DNA of 64,000 nucleotides. It comes from Pelobates cultripes. Lineage: Eukaryota > Chordata > Amphibia > Anura > Pelobatidae. The stretch covers positions 207,634,813-207,698,812 of the forward strand of contig OW240914.1 in the NCBI GenBank assembly GCA_933207985.1, written 5' to 3'. Below are positions 11,008-20,507 of this stretch, piece after piece. Position 1 is the stretch's first letter. The number at the start of each line of letters is the position of its first letter. Under the pieces are notes generated by a model. It had not been told where the DNA came from and did no database searches. It saw only the letters and a program-made list of their open reading frames with translations. The position numbers and the translations under genes were made by a program.

Positions 11008-11655
11008 TTAGGTCAAGTCCTCTTTGAAAGTGGTAAGGTAAGTTTTGTCTGCCAGTAGACTTTCATTTAGACGCCATGAGTGTTTGTTCTTATACGGGTA
11101 TTGGTCACATAGGGTCATGATAACGGGGCTATGATCAGACCAAGACGTAGACAGGATATCGCATTTCTGGATCTGTTGGATATGGGAGGAATTGATTAGG
11201 TATCCGTCAATCCTGGAGTAAGAATTGTGGACTACTGAGTGATGGGTATAGTCCCTCTCCATGGGGTGCATGGTGCGCCATACGTCATATAATTGGTAGG
11301 ATATAATTGGGTTCGTGAGGGCTTTACACTGTGTTGGCAGTTTTTTTGTAATGTGGAGAGGTGTGTGAGATGGTAGAGTCTAGTTCCGTATTGAATATGT
11401 GGTTAAAGTCCCCACAGATTATAGTGAGACCCATTTTGACCCGGTCTAGTTTTGTCAAAACACTGTGCAAGAAGTTTCTTTGGATTGTGTTCGGAAGGTA
11501 TACATTATCTATTGTGTAGAACAAGTTGTTAATGGAAAACTTCGACAGCCAGGTGTATGCTCAGGAATATCGAGACGCCTTTGCTTTTTGACAGAGACAT
11601 GGCATGGAATTGGTGTGGGAACGAGGAGAGGCCTACTGTGGGGTTTTCCCCAGTC
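11008..11655 (-). pseudogene. L1-like AP endonuclease domain fragment
   Basis: Two broken frames. The upstream one (11324-11524) has CGDFNHIFNT, the conserved GDFN motif of apurinic/apyrimidinic endonucleases, preceded by a degenerate VNVYAPN-like stretch (NVYLPNTIQR). The downstream one (11008-11271) has SRIDGYLIN followed by SDHSPV, the catalytic Asp-His motif at the end of the domain. In an intact LINE this domain nicks target DNA to prime reverse transcription. Internal stops and a frame break make this copy inactive. Confidence 0.8.
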
Positions 11656-11670
11656 TTAATATGGACATAT

Positions 11671-11750
11671 TTAACCCCTTAAGGACCAAACTTCTGGAAT
11701 AAAAGGGAATCATGACATGTCAGACATGTCATGTGTCCTTAAGGGGTTAA
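11671..11750. mobile_element. 80-bp TTAA palindromic MITE, copy 1
   Basis: TTAACCCCTTAAGGACC at the left and CCTTAAGGGGTTAA at the right, with a central near-palindrome ATGACATGTC/GACATGTCAT. TTAA is duplicated at both ends. A second copy of the same length is at 40969-41048 and differs at about one base in the core (cagacatgtc versus cacacatgtc). Confidence 0.9.
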
Positions 11751-12689
11751 GGCTGGGCCTGTAGTTGTGGGAGGGGCTTGGGTCTCCTTTATAAGGACAT
11801 CCAATTATCTCCCAATTTACCATGGTTGGTGTGGCTTGCTGTTCGGTTTCTTCTGGTTTGCCGACCGCTGTACTTCACCTCCCACGTGGTGTACCTGTTC
11901 TGTTGCTTTGCAGGGGTCCTGCTGCTGCTGGGCGCCTGTTTGTCCCAGGAGGTCTGGTCGCTGTACTGTGAGTTGACCTCTCGGCATGCAGTCTGGGCCG
12001 GTGACTCGGGTCCCTTCCGACTCACCGGGTTCCCCCAGCACCACGCTGTCTTGTGCAGACCCCCCCTCCCCACCCGCGGGCATGCTGGGTTCACCACATG
12101 CAGATGGTTTTATCATTTGAACTTGATGCGTGTCGGCTTTCATTTCGCTGAACATGCTGTTTGGCTACCTTTCTCTAAACGCACAGGCAACGCTGCTTGC
12201 ATGTTTCTCGTTATCTCATGCCTCATTCGGCACTTTCATTTCGTCTCTCTCTGTGCTGTCTTTGTATTAGAGGGTAAGGGCTTTCCTTTTCGTGCTCCTC
12301 ATTTCGGCTGATTTTAGCTTTTCGGATGTGTTTTCCAGTTGTTTTTACTGATGTCGCCACCTCGTGTCCGTCTACTTATTGGTTTTGTCATGTACTGTGC
12401 TGCAACAGCACTGGAGTTATTACTTGCAGAGGCATTCTTTCTCGGACACCATTCTACATGGGTCTACGATCTGGCTGGGTCCACGATCTGGCCCACGCTG
12501 AGGTTCCTTATTAATAGATAGTACTGGTTGTTAGGGATCTAGGTTCCCACTTTGGTAGGTTTAAGGCCTCTATGCCATAGTCTAGAAAGGGAGCTCCTCA
12601 TGCCCTAGCCAATCTGGTATGGATAACGAACGGATCCAGGCTCCACATCCTCCTGGCCCCCCTTACAATCCGGCTACCCCTGAAGCTCT
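11751..12689 (+). other. Leader-like unit with a short proline-rich ORF start; possible DIRS-type 5' region
   Basis: A 177-residue open frame (11778-12311) is not like any family I know and is rich in F, L, C and W, as expected for translated non-coding DNA. A TTTATAAGG box lies at 11790. Near the end, at 12618, an ATG opens a short proline-rich frame (MDNERIQAPHPPGPPYNP), which could be the start of a gag-like ORF. The sequence then changes abruptly into an L1 3' fragment. My best guess is the 5' non-coding part of a retroelement, with weak support. Confidence 0.3.
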
Positions 12690-13440
12690 GGGATAAACAC
12701 ACACATATGCTATGTGGCCACTTGGGCTTGTCACTAGCTACACCCCTCATGTCCCTCACTTATTGTATCCCCACATTCAATGCCATCCTGTGGCACTCTA
12801 GAGGAGCCACCCACTTGGAGCATCTATATGGTCGGGATACCCTACTGAGCTATGATGTACTCTTATATCCAATTGAAATAGTTTTTGGCCAGTCAATACC
12901 ACAAAAATGACATATCTACTATACCATCTACTGCGCCCACAGCGTGAGAAAAAATATGTATCACTGGGTCCATTCCTACATCTTGTAAACCGATCTCCAC
13001 GGGTTACCGGTTAATATCACACCATGTGCCGTTTGCTGCTTCAAAACTAGCACAGCAATGGGAATCTGATTTAGACTACTCCATCCCAGACAAAAAGTGG
13101 GACTCGTGGAGATCGCGTACCAAATGAAATGTCATTGCAATTAAACGTCAGAATGGAGTGAAAGATAATATGGGTAGAGCCCTCTCTCTTTATGGGTTTG
13201 TGCCACTTATATGATGCGCCTGTATATAGTGTTGGACAGACTCTGGAACCTGATAACGGGACAATGTCCTTGTGTGCACAATATGTGTAATGTATCTGTA
13301 TCCATTGCCTATCTTGTACGAGCATGCGTTCTGTAATGAAATCGATTCCCTTCCCCCCCCTTTTTGTCCTTCTTCCTTTCTGCTACACTCACATTAAGCA
13401 AACAAATACAAATTGTCAAATTAAAAAAAAATAAAAAAAT
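12690..13440 (+). mobile_element. L1-like LINE 3' fragment with A-rich tail
   Basis: The frame at 12707-12910 and its degenerate continuation resemble the region after the RT of frog L1 ORF2. The following interval ends with a pyrimidine-rich run and then aattgtcaaattaaaaaaaa at 13409-13440, closely similar to the tail of the L1-like copy at 48.5 kb (atgtcaaattg plus A-run). 5'-truncated, as most LINE copies are. Confidence 0.6.
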
Positions 13441-13695
13441 ATATATATATATACACATACATAAATAGTATAAAATTGGACTGGCAAATTATTTCAACCA
13501 TAGAAAAGACCCTTGCACAAGTAAGGGTCTATGGAAATTAAATACATGGAAATAGTCTTGTTTGTTTATGTCCCTCAAAGAGTTTTCTAAGGCACTCCAT
13601 TAGATTCATACCTGTGGACATTGTCTTATCTTGGAATATATCAGTTTACATGCTCCTGAGATCTCTTGGCAAGGGCATTTTAAAAGTTCCTTATT
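13441..13695. other. AT microsatellite and unassigned sequence
   Basis: (TA)n at about 13439-13453, extending the A-rich LINE tail, then unassigned AT-rich DNA. Confidence 0.5.
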
Positions 13696-13699
13696 ATGA

Positions 13700-13885
13700 G
13701 CATTCATCTTTGTCCTCCATCTCTAGATTCTAAGCTCTTTCAAGCTGGGTTCCCATCAACCTATTGTTTCTGTAAAATTTTGTAATAGTCTCATTTATTG
13801 TTAAATTTACCCTTTATAATATTGTTAAATGCTGTGGAATAATTTGTCACTATATAATTGCCAATAATAATTATAATTTTTGCAG
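13700..13885 (+). mobile_element. L2-like LINE 3' end
   Basis: It contains tctagattctaagctctttc, a gcaggg-like GGGTTCCC stretch and the closing ctgtggaataatttgtcact plus atataattgccaataataat. This is the usual L2/CR1-group tail (tagattgtaagctc ... ctgcggaatatgttggcgct). A second diverged tail is at 32.9-33.0 kb. Confidence 0.6.
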
Positions 13886-14496
13886 ATTATTGATTTATTC
13901 TATTAGGGCTGAATGGTGGGGGAGAAAAAGAGAAGGTTCAAGGATAGGTACAAATGAAGCCTGTATAAATATGTACATAAAACATTTTGTATAATCCCAC
14001 ACTAGCACACACAGAGATAGATTCTCACAAACATACACACTCCCACTTAATATACACACATACAAATTTCACGGGACACATTCTCCCAGGCACAAAAGAA
14101 ACACACAAAACATTACCAAATATACATAGTGATACACTGCCGCACACATACCCACTCCCAAATATACACAGATGTACATACTCCCAGTGACTATTGCCAT
14201 AAACATGGTTGCTATTTAAGAAACAGGGGTGGATAGCACCTCTGAGTATCAGACCAGAGTTGTCACTGGGCAGAGCTCTGGGCCAGTTACCAATACAAGA
14301 CACTTAAAATTAATGAGTTGTGTTCAGCAGGACATGAATAAGAGAAGGCAGACAAGGCTACGAGGTCACGTTTTTCTGTAAAGGTAACGTAGCTACAAAC
14401 CACTCTTCCTAAGGGAGAAAAACAAGCCAAATGAACAAAGGCTTGGCAAATAACTCTAAATGATGGAGCCACATGGTAAAAACCTGAATGTTAGCA
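13886..14496. other. No gene; CA-rich patch
   Basis: Degenerate CA-rich text at about 13995-14185 produces H/T-rich frames that are not proteins. Nothing else is recognised. Confidence 0.45.
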
Positions 14497-14504
14497 AAAG
14501 TTAT

Positions 14505-14870
14505 TAGGGATGTGCATGGGCAAAAATTTGCTTCGGTTTGGCACTTCCGAAATTCAGGACTTCGGCTATTCGGCACTTTGGTTCAGTTCGGCAGGAATTC
14601 AGCACTTCGGGACTTTGGCAATTCCCTAACCCTACTCCTAACCCTACCCTTAACCCTACCCTTAACCCTACCCCAAACCCTAGGGGTAGGGTTCGGGGTA
14701 TGGTTCAGGGTAGGGTTTGGGTTAAAGGAAGGTTGGGGAAAGGGGTAGGGTTTGGGGTAGGGGTTCAGCACTTCTGAAATTTGGCACTTCGGCACTTCAG
14801 ACATTCGGACATTCGGAAGCATCCGAATGTCCAAATTTAAATACGGACTGAAACGAATTGCACATGTCTA
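14505..14870. mobile_element. hAT-like fold-back MITE carrying telomere-like repeats
   Basis: The left end is TAGGGATGTGCATGGGC and the right end GAATTGCACATGTCTA. The flanks are aaagttat and atagttat, 7 of 8 identical, fitting an 8-bp target duplication. The subterminal parts are tracts of cttcggcacttcgg type. The centre (about 14626-14760) holds imperfect aaccctacccttaaccctac repeats followed by the complementary strand's ggtagggtttggg repeats, so the middle folds back on itself. Confidence 0.7.
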
Positions 14871-15794
14871 ATAGTTATTTTGCTAATCTCAGTCTTGAAA
14901 ATATGGCTTTTGAGACTGTTATAATTTGCTGGAAGAAATGAAGCAAAGTGAAATAATATCTCTAAAACACTATTTGTGTATCAGTGAAACAATAAAAAGA
15001 TTAATGTGCAGCAATACAAAGACATGCCATATACCCAGAAAAAAGGACAAAAACTTTATGTTATAAACTGATTACTGTATCTAATGTATATGGGTATCTT
15101 TTATTATTGCAAAAGGATGTTGCTTCATTTTATTTTGTTCTTTATCAACTTAATCAACTATGTAAAAACTTTAATATTTCTTTTAAATGAAAACACATTT
15201 TAATTTGCTTTAGTGATGGCAAAGTATATGCATTTCTTATCCTACGTAACATATATAATATATATTAGCTTTGTTATATATTCTACATCATAACATTTTA
15301 GTTATACATTGAGATTTCACTGTTAAGTTTATCACTTTATGATTGATTAGAAACAATTCTTTATCTGTATTTTTATAGTTTAATTGTTTATGGGAAGAAG
15401 TATCTCATTCCTCAATAAAAAAAGTTGATGGGTCAGACAAGAAAAATACTAAAATGAAAGAGGATCTTAAAGCTTTTATGAGATAGGTGTGGTTCCAATG
15501 AGATAAATATAAATGTCTAAGTTAAAAGGAATGTCTAGGTTACAAGAATCACATATTTGCAATGTACTCGAACATGCATTTAAAAAATAATAATAAATAA
15601 TATATATATATATATATATATATTATTTATATATTTGTTTATATATTTCTTTGCTTTTGCCCAGCAAACATTTCCTTGTCTGTGCTAGGCAGTGTCCAAT
15701 CAAATTTTATTCATAGAGAAACCTTGTGGACAATTTGAGTATAATATATATTATGAACACTTACTCGAATGAAAGATCAGTAAATATAACATAA
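14871..15794. other. AT-rich, no gene
   Basis: Long AT-rich interval with a pure (TA)n run at about 15600-15623. No recognisable element or frame. Confidence 0.5.
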
Positions 15795-15856
15795 ATGGAT
15801 ACACACACGAACACCCGGTCTCTATGGAAGTCCTGTCTGACCGATTTCCATTTACA
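15795..15856 (+). mobile_element. Fragment of the Gmr1-like LTR
   Basis: The text cacacgaacacccggtctct, then atggaagtcctgtctgaccg, matches the interior of the 3' LTR at about 20819-20872 (cacacgaacacctggtctct, then atggaagtcctgtctgaccg). It is therefore a piece of the same LTR family. It lies 5' of the integrase remnant with the hAT composite in between, so it may be the only survivor of the 5' LTR. Confidence 0.65.
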
Positions 15857-16094
15857 TCGCCGGCCCTTTAAATGCCCCATCGCCGGCCCTTTAAATGCCA
15901 CAGCCGCCTGAGCGCTCTATAGAGAGCGCTCAGACGGCTGCTGCACTGCCTCACCTCCCCTGCCCTGTAACGTGGCCGAGCTCCTTTCCGGTCCGCGACC
16001 CGGCCAGACTGACAGGAAGTGCACACTGAGTGTGCACTTCCTGTCAGTCCCGCCGGGTCGCGGACCGGAGAGGAGCTCGGCCACGCTACAGGGC

Positions 16095-17300
16095 AGGGGA
16101 GGTGAGTAGAACATGACTACTGGGATGGGGGGGAGAGAAGGTTATAGGGAGGAGGGGAGAAGGTGGGAGGAGGGGGGAGAAGGTTATGGGGGAGAAGATT
16201 ATAAGGAGGGAGGGGGGAGAAGATGGAGGGTGGAGAAGATTATAAGATGGGAGGGGGGGAGAAGATGGAGGGGGAGAAGATGGGAGGGAGGGGAGAAGGC
16301 TATGGGGGGGAGAAGATTATAGGGAGGAGGGGGGGAGAAGATTACAGGAGGGAGGGGGGGAGAAGATGGGAGGGAGGGGGGAGAAGATTACAGGAGGGAG
16401 GGGTGGAGAAGGCTATAGGGGAGAATAAGCCATAGGGGGAGAAGATTATAAGGAGGGGGGGAGAAGATTACAGGGAGTGAGGGGGGAGAAGATGGGAGGG
16501 AGGGAGGGAGAAGATTACAGGGAGGGAGGGGGAGAAGGAGGGAGGGGGAGAAGCTAAGCCATAGGGGGGAGGAAGGTTATAGGGGAGAAGATTACAGGAG
16601 GGGGAGAAGATGGAGGGGGGGGGAGAAGATTATAGGGAGGGGGAGAAGATGGAGGGGGGAGAAGATTACAGGGAGGGAGGGGGAGAAGAAGATTACAGGG
16701 AGGGGAGAAGGTTACAGGAGGGAGGAGTTACAGGGGAGAAGATCACAGGAGGGGTATGGGAGAAGGCTACAGGGGAGAAGATTACAGGAAGGAGGGGGGG
16801 AGAAGAAGAGAAGATTACAGGGGGGCAGAAGAAGAGATTACAGGGACAGGGGGAGAAGAAGAGGAGAACACAGGGAGGGGGGAGGAAGTGGAGAGCACAG
16901 GGAGGGGGGAATAAGAGGAGAACACGGGGGGAAGAAGAGAAGATTACGGGGGAGAAGAAGAGATTACAGGGAGGGAAGGGGGGAGAAGAAGAGAAAATTA
17001 CAAGGGGGGAGGGGAGAAGATTACAGGGAGGGGGGAGAAGAAGAGATTACAGGGACGGGGGAGAAGAAGAGGAGAACACGAGGGTGGGAGATAAGAATGT
17101 AGGGGAGGGAGAGACCACTAAAGGAGGGAGGGGACGGTGGAGAGACCACTAGGGGAGGGTGGGGGGAGAGGAGAGACCACTAATGGAAAGTCGGGGAGAA
17201 AAGGAGACCACTAAGGGAGGTGGGGGGGAGAGGAGAGACCACTAAGGGGTAGGGGAGATCTCTAAGGAATGGAAGGGAGAGCTCTATAGGACAGGGGGAC
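16095..17300 (+). repeat. 1.2-kb polypurine (G/A) tandem repeat
   Basis: The plus strand is almost pure purine, built from variants of gggagggggggagaagatta with occasional tta/ttaca. The unit is irregular (about 15-35 bp). The 180-residue E/G/R-rich frame is a repeat artefact. Such mirror-like homopurine tracts are known to favour triplex (H-DNA) and G-quadruplex structures; that is inference here. Confidence 0.9.
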
Positions 17301-17311
17301 AGGGAGCTCTT

Positions 17312-17735
17312 TCACACCACGCACACACACACACACACACACACACAATGCATCCCTATACACACAGAAACACAACATGCTTCCCTTACACACACAGAGA
17401 AACACACAATGCAACCCTTACACATAAAGACAATGCATCCTTTGCACATATACACAGAAACACACAATGCATCCCTTACACACACATGCAAACACACACT
17501 GCTTCTCTTACACACACACAGAAACACAACACACAACAAGAAACACACAATACATCCGTTATACACAAACACTCACTGCTTTCTGTCCCTTACACAAAAA
17601 CACACTGCTTCCACTACACACAAACACACTGCATCACCTACACAAACTGGTATCCCTATACACTACATTCCATAAGCACACACATTAGATCCTCTACAGT
17701 AACACATAACACATCCCCTACACACTCTACTCCCT
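17312..17735 (+). repeat. CA-rich tandem repeat
   Basis: A pure (CA)n of about 18 units at 17318-17348, followed by degenerate units such as cacacaatgcatcccttaca. The overlapping H/T-rich frames on the plus strand and C/V-rich frame on the minus strand are artefacts. Confidence 0.9.
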
Positions 17736-18037
17736 GTGAGCGAACTCATGGGTGGAACATGTAGATGGACTTATGGGTGGGCTTTATGGGCATACTCACC
17801 GTCAGGCTCTGGGGCCCAGACCTTGAGCTATGTAAGAGGCCCCAAAAAATGGAGCTGCTTCCCGTTCTCCCAGAACATTGAATTTTGTGACCACAGTTAC
17901 AAACAGCCTTCAGAGATCCTGTTCTACACCAGACCAGTGGAGCCAGACTGCAGCCAGAGCCCATCACCATCCTCATCTGATTGTAAGTAGGCAATCTAGT
18001 ATATTATTAGTGACACTAATCTCTAATTTACCTCACA

Positions 18038-18145
18038 TTAAATGGACACTGCAGCTTAATAAAGTTGTTCTGGTGTCTATAGTTTGTCCCTGCAGGCTTT
18101 TTAATGTAAACACACACTGTGTGCAGCACTGGCATTAGTTTATAT
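18038..18145. mobile_element. TTAA-type MITE fragment nested in the hAT composite
   Basis: TTAAATGGACACTGCAGC at the left, then gttgttctggtgtctatag and a ctgcaggctttttaatgtaa segment. These are landmarks of the same frog MITE family as at 67 and 1452. The right terminus is missing. Confidence 0.5.
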
Positions 18146-18233
18146 GGCAGATCATATGGGTGGGGCATTGCGATGTCCCGGGCGGCAAATCTTTCTTTTG
18201 CCTCGGGCGGCAAAAATCCTTGCACCGGCCCTG

Positions 18234-18963
18234 GCTGTAGCCCTCTCTAATATCCAGGCAGAGACAGTGGCTGATGCTCTGTTCAAGATATTCTCCCGAG
18301 TGGGATTTCCCAAAGAGATTCTATCTGACCAGGGTACGCAGTTCACGGCCGAGGTGACCCAGCAGATATGGAAGGTCTGCGGAGTTAAATCCCTGACCAG
18401 TTCCCCATACCATCCCCAGACCAATGGCCTGTGTGAACGCTTCAACGGGACGTTGAAGCAAATGCTGAAGTCGTTCACGGGGGCCTACAAAGATTGGGAG
18501 CGATTCCTGCCGCACCTCCTCTTTGCATACCTGGAGGTGCCCCAGGAATCATCTGGGTTTTCAGCCTTCAAACTGCTATATGGGAGACGGGTGAGAGGTA
18601 GATCTTATCAAAGACCACTGGGAGGGACAGACCGAGATAGAGGGGACCCCGATTGTGCCCTACGTGCTGGAACTGCGGGACCGCATGGAGGAATTGGCCC
18701 AAACTGTGCAGGAAAACCTCCAGGCGGCTCAGCAACACCAGAAAGTATGGTATGACCGACGAGCTAGGTATCGGAGCTTTCAGATCGGACAAAAGGTCAT
18801 GGTGCTAAGACCAGTCCGAACTGACAAGCTCCAGGCTGCCTGGCAGGGCCCCTATAAGGTTATAGGACAGGTGTGCGATACCACCTACACTATAACCAGC
18901 TGCGAGAACGAACATTTCACATCAACATGCTCAAAGCATATAACGAGAGGGCTGAGGAGGTGA
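18234..18963 (+). pseudogene. Ty3-group integrase, C-terminal two-thirds
   Basis: The open frame after the hAT junction reads LSDQGTQF (second catalytic Asp), then YHPQTNGLCERFNGTLK (third catalytic residue, the Glu of DDE), then the spacer and, after one frameshift near 18600, a chromo/GPY-F type C-terminus: WYDRRARYRSFQIGQKVMVL followed by LQAAWQGPYKVIGQV. The zinc-binding HHCC domain and first catalytic Asp are missing because the hAT composite replaces them. This enzyme would join LTR-retrotransposon cDNA to host DNA. The important point is context: the frame runs straight into the pre-RT region downstream, so integrase lies 5' of reverse transcriptase. That is the reverse of ordinary Ty3/gypsy order and typical of Gmr1-like elements. 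Confidence 0.85.
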
Positions 18964-20454
18964 CCGCCATCTGTGCTCCACCTGGAGAGGACACGGAGGC
19001 TTTGCCCCTACCCGACCTCTTAGGGAGTAACGGGGAGACGAGGCCAGTAGAAAAAGTCCAGTTAGGGGAACAGCTGGAGCCCCAAGAGAGGGCACAAGCT
19101 ATTCGCTTACTGGAAGCCAAACAGGCCACATTCTCTCAGGAGCCCGGGTATACCCCGCTAGCGGTTCACAAAGTAGACACGCCGGGGCAGGCGCCCCTAA
19201 GACAACCGCCCTACCACATTCCTGAAGCTGCCTGAGACGGGATGCGTAAAGAAATTGACGAAATGCTCCGACTAGGGGTACTAGAGCATTCGGACAGTCC
19301 TTGGGCCTCACCTTTAGTCTTAGTACCAAAACGGGACGGTACGACACGCTTTTGTGTAGATTACAGGCGGCTCAATGACAAGACAGTCACAGACGCCCAT
19401 CTGATGCCACGGATGGACGAGCTGCTTGACCGCATCTCTGCAGGGAAGTATCTGACCAAGTTAGACCTATGTAAGGGATACTGGCAGATCCCCCTAGCAG
19501 TGGATGCGGTACCCAAGTCAGCGTTCATCACCCCGTTCGGCCTATACCAATTTCAGGTTATGCCGTTCGGAATGAAGAACGCCCCGGCCACCTTCCAACG
19601 GATGGTGGACCGCCTGTTGGAAGGTCTCCGGGACTATGTGTGTGCCTACCTGGACGATATCGCCATCTATAGCGATACCTGGGGGGCACATCTGGAACAC
19701 GTAGGAGCAGTATTAGACAGGATTAGGGGGGCCGGTTTAACCTTGAAACCAGACAATTGCCACATTGGTATGGCGGAGGTGCATTATTTGGGCCACCGAG
19801 TTGGGTGTGGTAAGCAACAGCCAGAACCGGCTAAGATCGAGGCCGTTGCTAATTAGCCCACTCCCTGTACCAAGACACAAGTCATGGCCTTCTTGGGGAC
19901 AGCCAGCTATTATAGACGCTTTGTACCAGACTATAGCGCCCTGGCCAAACCCCTGACGGACCTGACGAAAAAGAAATTACCCCGACAAGTCCTGTGGTTC
20001 ACGGAGTGTGAGGTGGCTTTCCAAGCTCTGAAACAGGCCCTTGTTAATGCTCCTGTATTAGCTACCCCAGATCCTAACAAAAGATTTATTGTCCACACAG
20101 ACGTTTCAATGTTTGGACTGGGGGCAGTACTAAGCCAGATCGGAGAGGACGGAGGGAAGCACCCGGGAGGTCAGTTATGCAGCCATTGAGAAGGAGTGCC
20201 TGGCATTGGTTTGGGCCCTTAAGAAACTAACTCCCTATCTATATGGCCGGGCTTTCACATTCATTACTGACCACAATCCCTTGGTCTGGCTCAACCGGGT
20301 CTCAGGAGACAATGCCCGTTTGCTGCGCTGGAGTGTTGCCCTCCAGCCATATGCCTTTACTATTCACTACCAGGGAAGCAAAACGGAAATGCAGATGGGC
20401 TGTCACGCCAAACTGACTTATTATCAGAGTAAACTTCCCGTTAGCCCCTATTGA
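18964..20454 (+). pseudogene. Gmr1-like reverse transcriptase and RNase H
   Basis: A pre-RT linker (18.96-19.23 kb, with LEPQERAQAIRLLEAKQATF) leads into RT. Landmarks are LVPKRDGTTRFCVDYRRLN, LDLCKGYWQIPL, FGLYQFQVMPFGMKNAPATF and the catalytic YLDD at 19647-19658. The connection has FLGTASYYRRFVPDYS, then RNase H with TDVSMFGLGAVLSQ, TDHNPLVWL and an LRWS segment. Two single stops (TGA near 19233, TAG at 19854) lie in the RT frame, and a small frameshift near 20165 splits RNase H. An ordinary Ty3 pol continues into integrase after RNase H. Here the coding sequence stops and is followed by a polypurine tract and LTR, confirming that IN is not downstream. The copy is inactive but recognisable throughout, so fairly young. 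Confidence 0.9.
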
Positions 20455-20486
20455 ACCAGGAAAGGTCCAACCGTGTCTGCCAGAGC

Positions 20487-20503
20487 AGGGAGAAAAAGGG
20501 GAG
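20487..20503 (+). other. Polypurine tract
   Basis: AGGGAGAAAAAGGGGAG lies four bases before the TGT that opens the LTR. This is the expected primer site for plus-strand DNA synthesis of an LTR retrotransposon. Confidence 0.75.
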
Positions 20504-20507
20504 CCAT

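Larger units (their letters stand above)
9160..11660 (-). mobile_element. L1-like LINE, ORF2 remnant, minus strand
   Basis: Reading the minus strand from high to low coordinates gives an AP endonuclease region (11.6-11.0 kb), a degraded linker, then reverse transcriptase (9.9-9.4 kb) and a post-RT region (9.4-9.17 kb, ending in LRAYYYAAQV). The domain order and spacing fit L1-clade ORF2. The 3' part is lost near 9160-9210, where a 17-bp duplication (ttacctgtgccgcatag) and a TG run interrupt it. The 5' side stops just before a TTAA MITE at 11671. No ORF1 or poly(A) tail is attached. Confidence 0.8.
15857..18233 (+). mobile_element. hAT-like composite repeat inserted in the Ty3-group integrase
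   Basis: The right end, CCTTGCACCGGCCCTG finishing near 18233, is the same terminus as the hAT at 5243. Immediately after it the integrase coding sequence begins. The left part shows two tandem cgccggccctttaaatgcc blocks (15858-15899). A hairpin (cgctctatagagagcg) follows, then a near-perfect inverted repeat with 50-bp arms at 15952-16002 and 16052-16103 (cggtccgcgacccggc / gccgggtcgcggaccg). Next come 1.2 kb of purine repeat and 0.4 kb of CA repeat. The CAGGGCCGG left terminus and the matching octamer are absent, so the left side has been deleted or rearranged. No transposase is seen. Confidence 0.65.

Noticed and set aside
11778..12311. 177-residue ORF as a membrane-protein gene
   Set aside because: Hydrophobic and Cys/Trp-rich composition arises from T-rich DNA; no signal of selection, no paralogue in the window and repeats on both sides.
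14626..14720. Possible chromosome-fusion telomere remnant
   Set aside because: The CCCTAA-like tract sits between transposon arms with hAT-like ends and an octamer flank and folds back on itself, so a transposon-internal origin is simpler.
16113..17152. E/G/R-rich frame of up to 180 residues
   Set aside because: It is the translation of the polypurine repeat; any frame of GA-rich DNA without TGA or TAG looks open.
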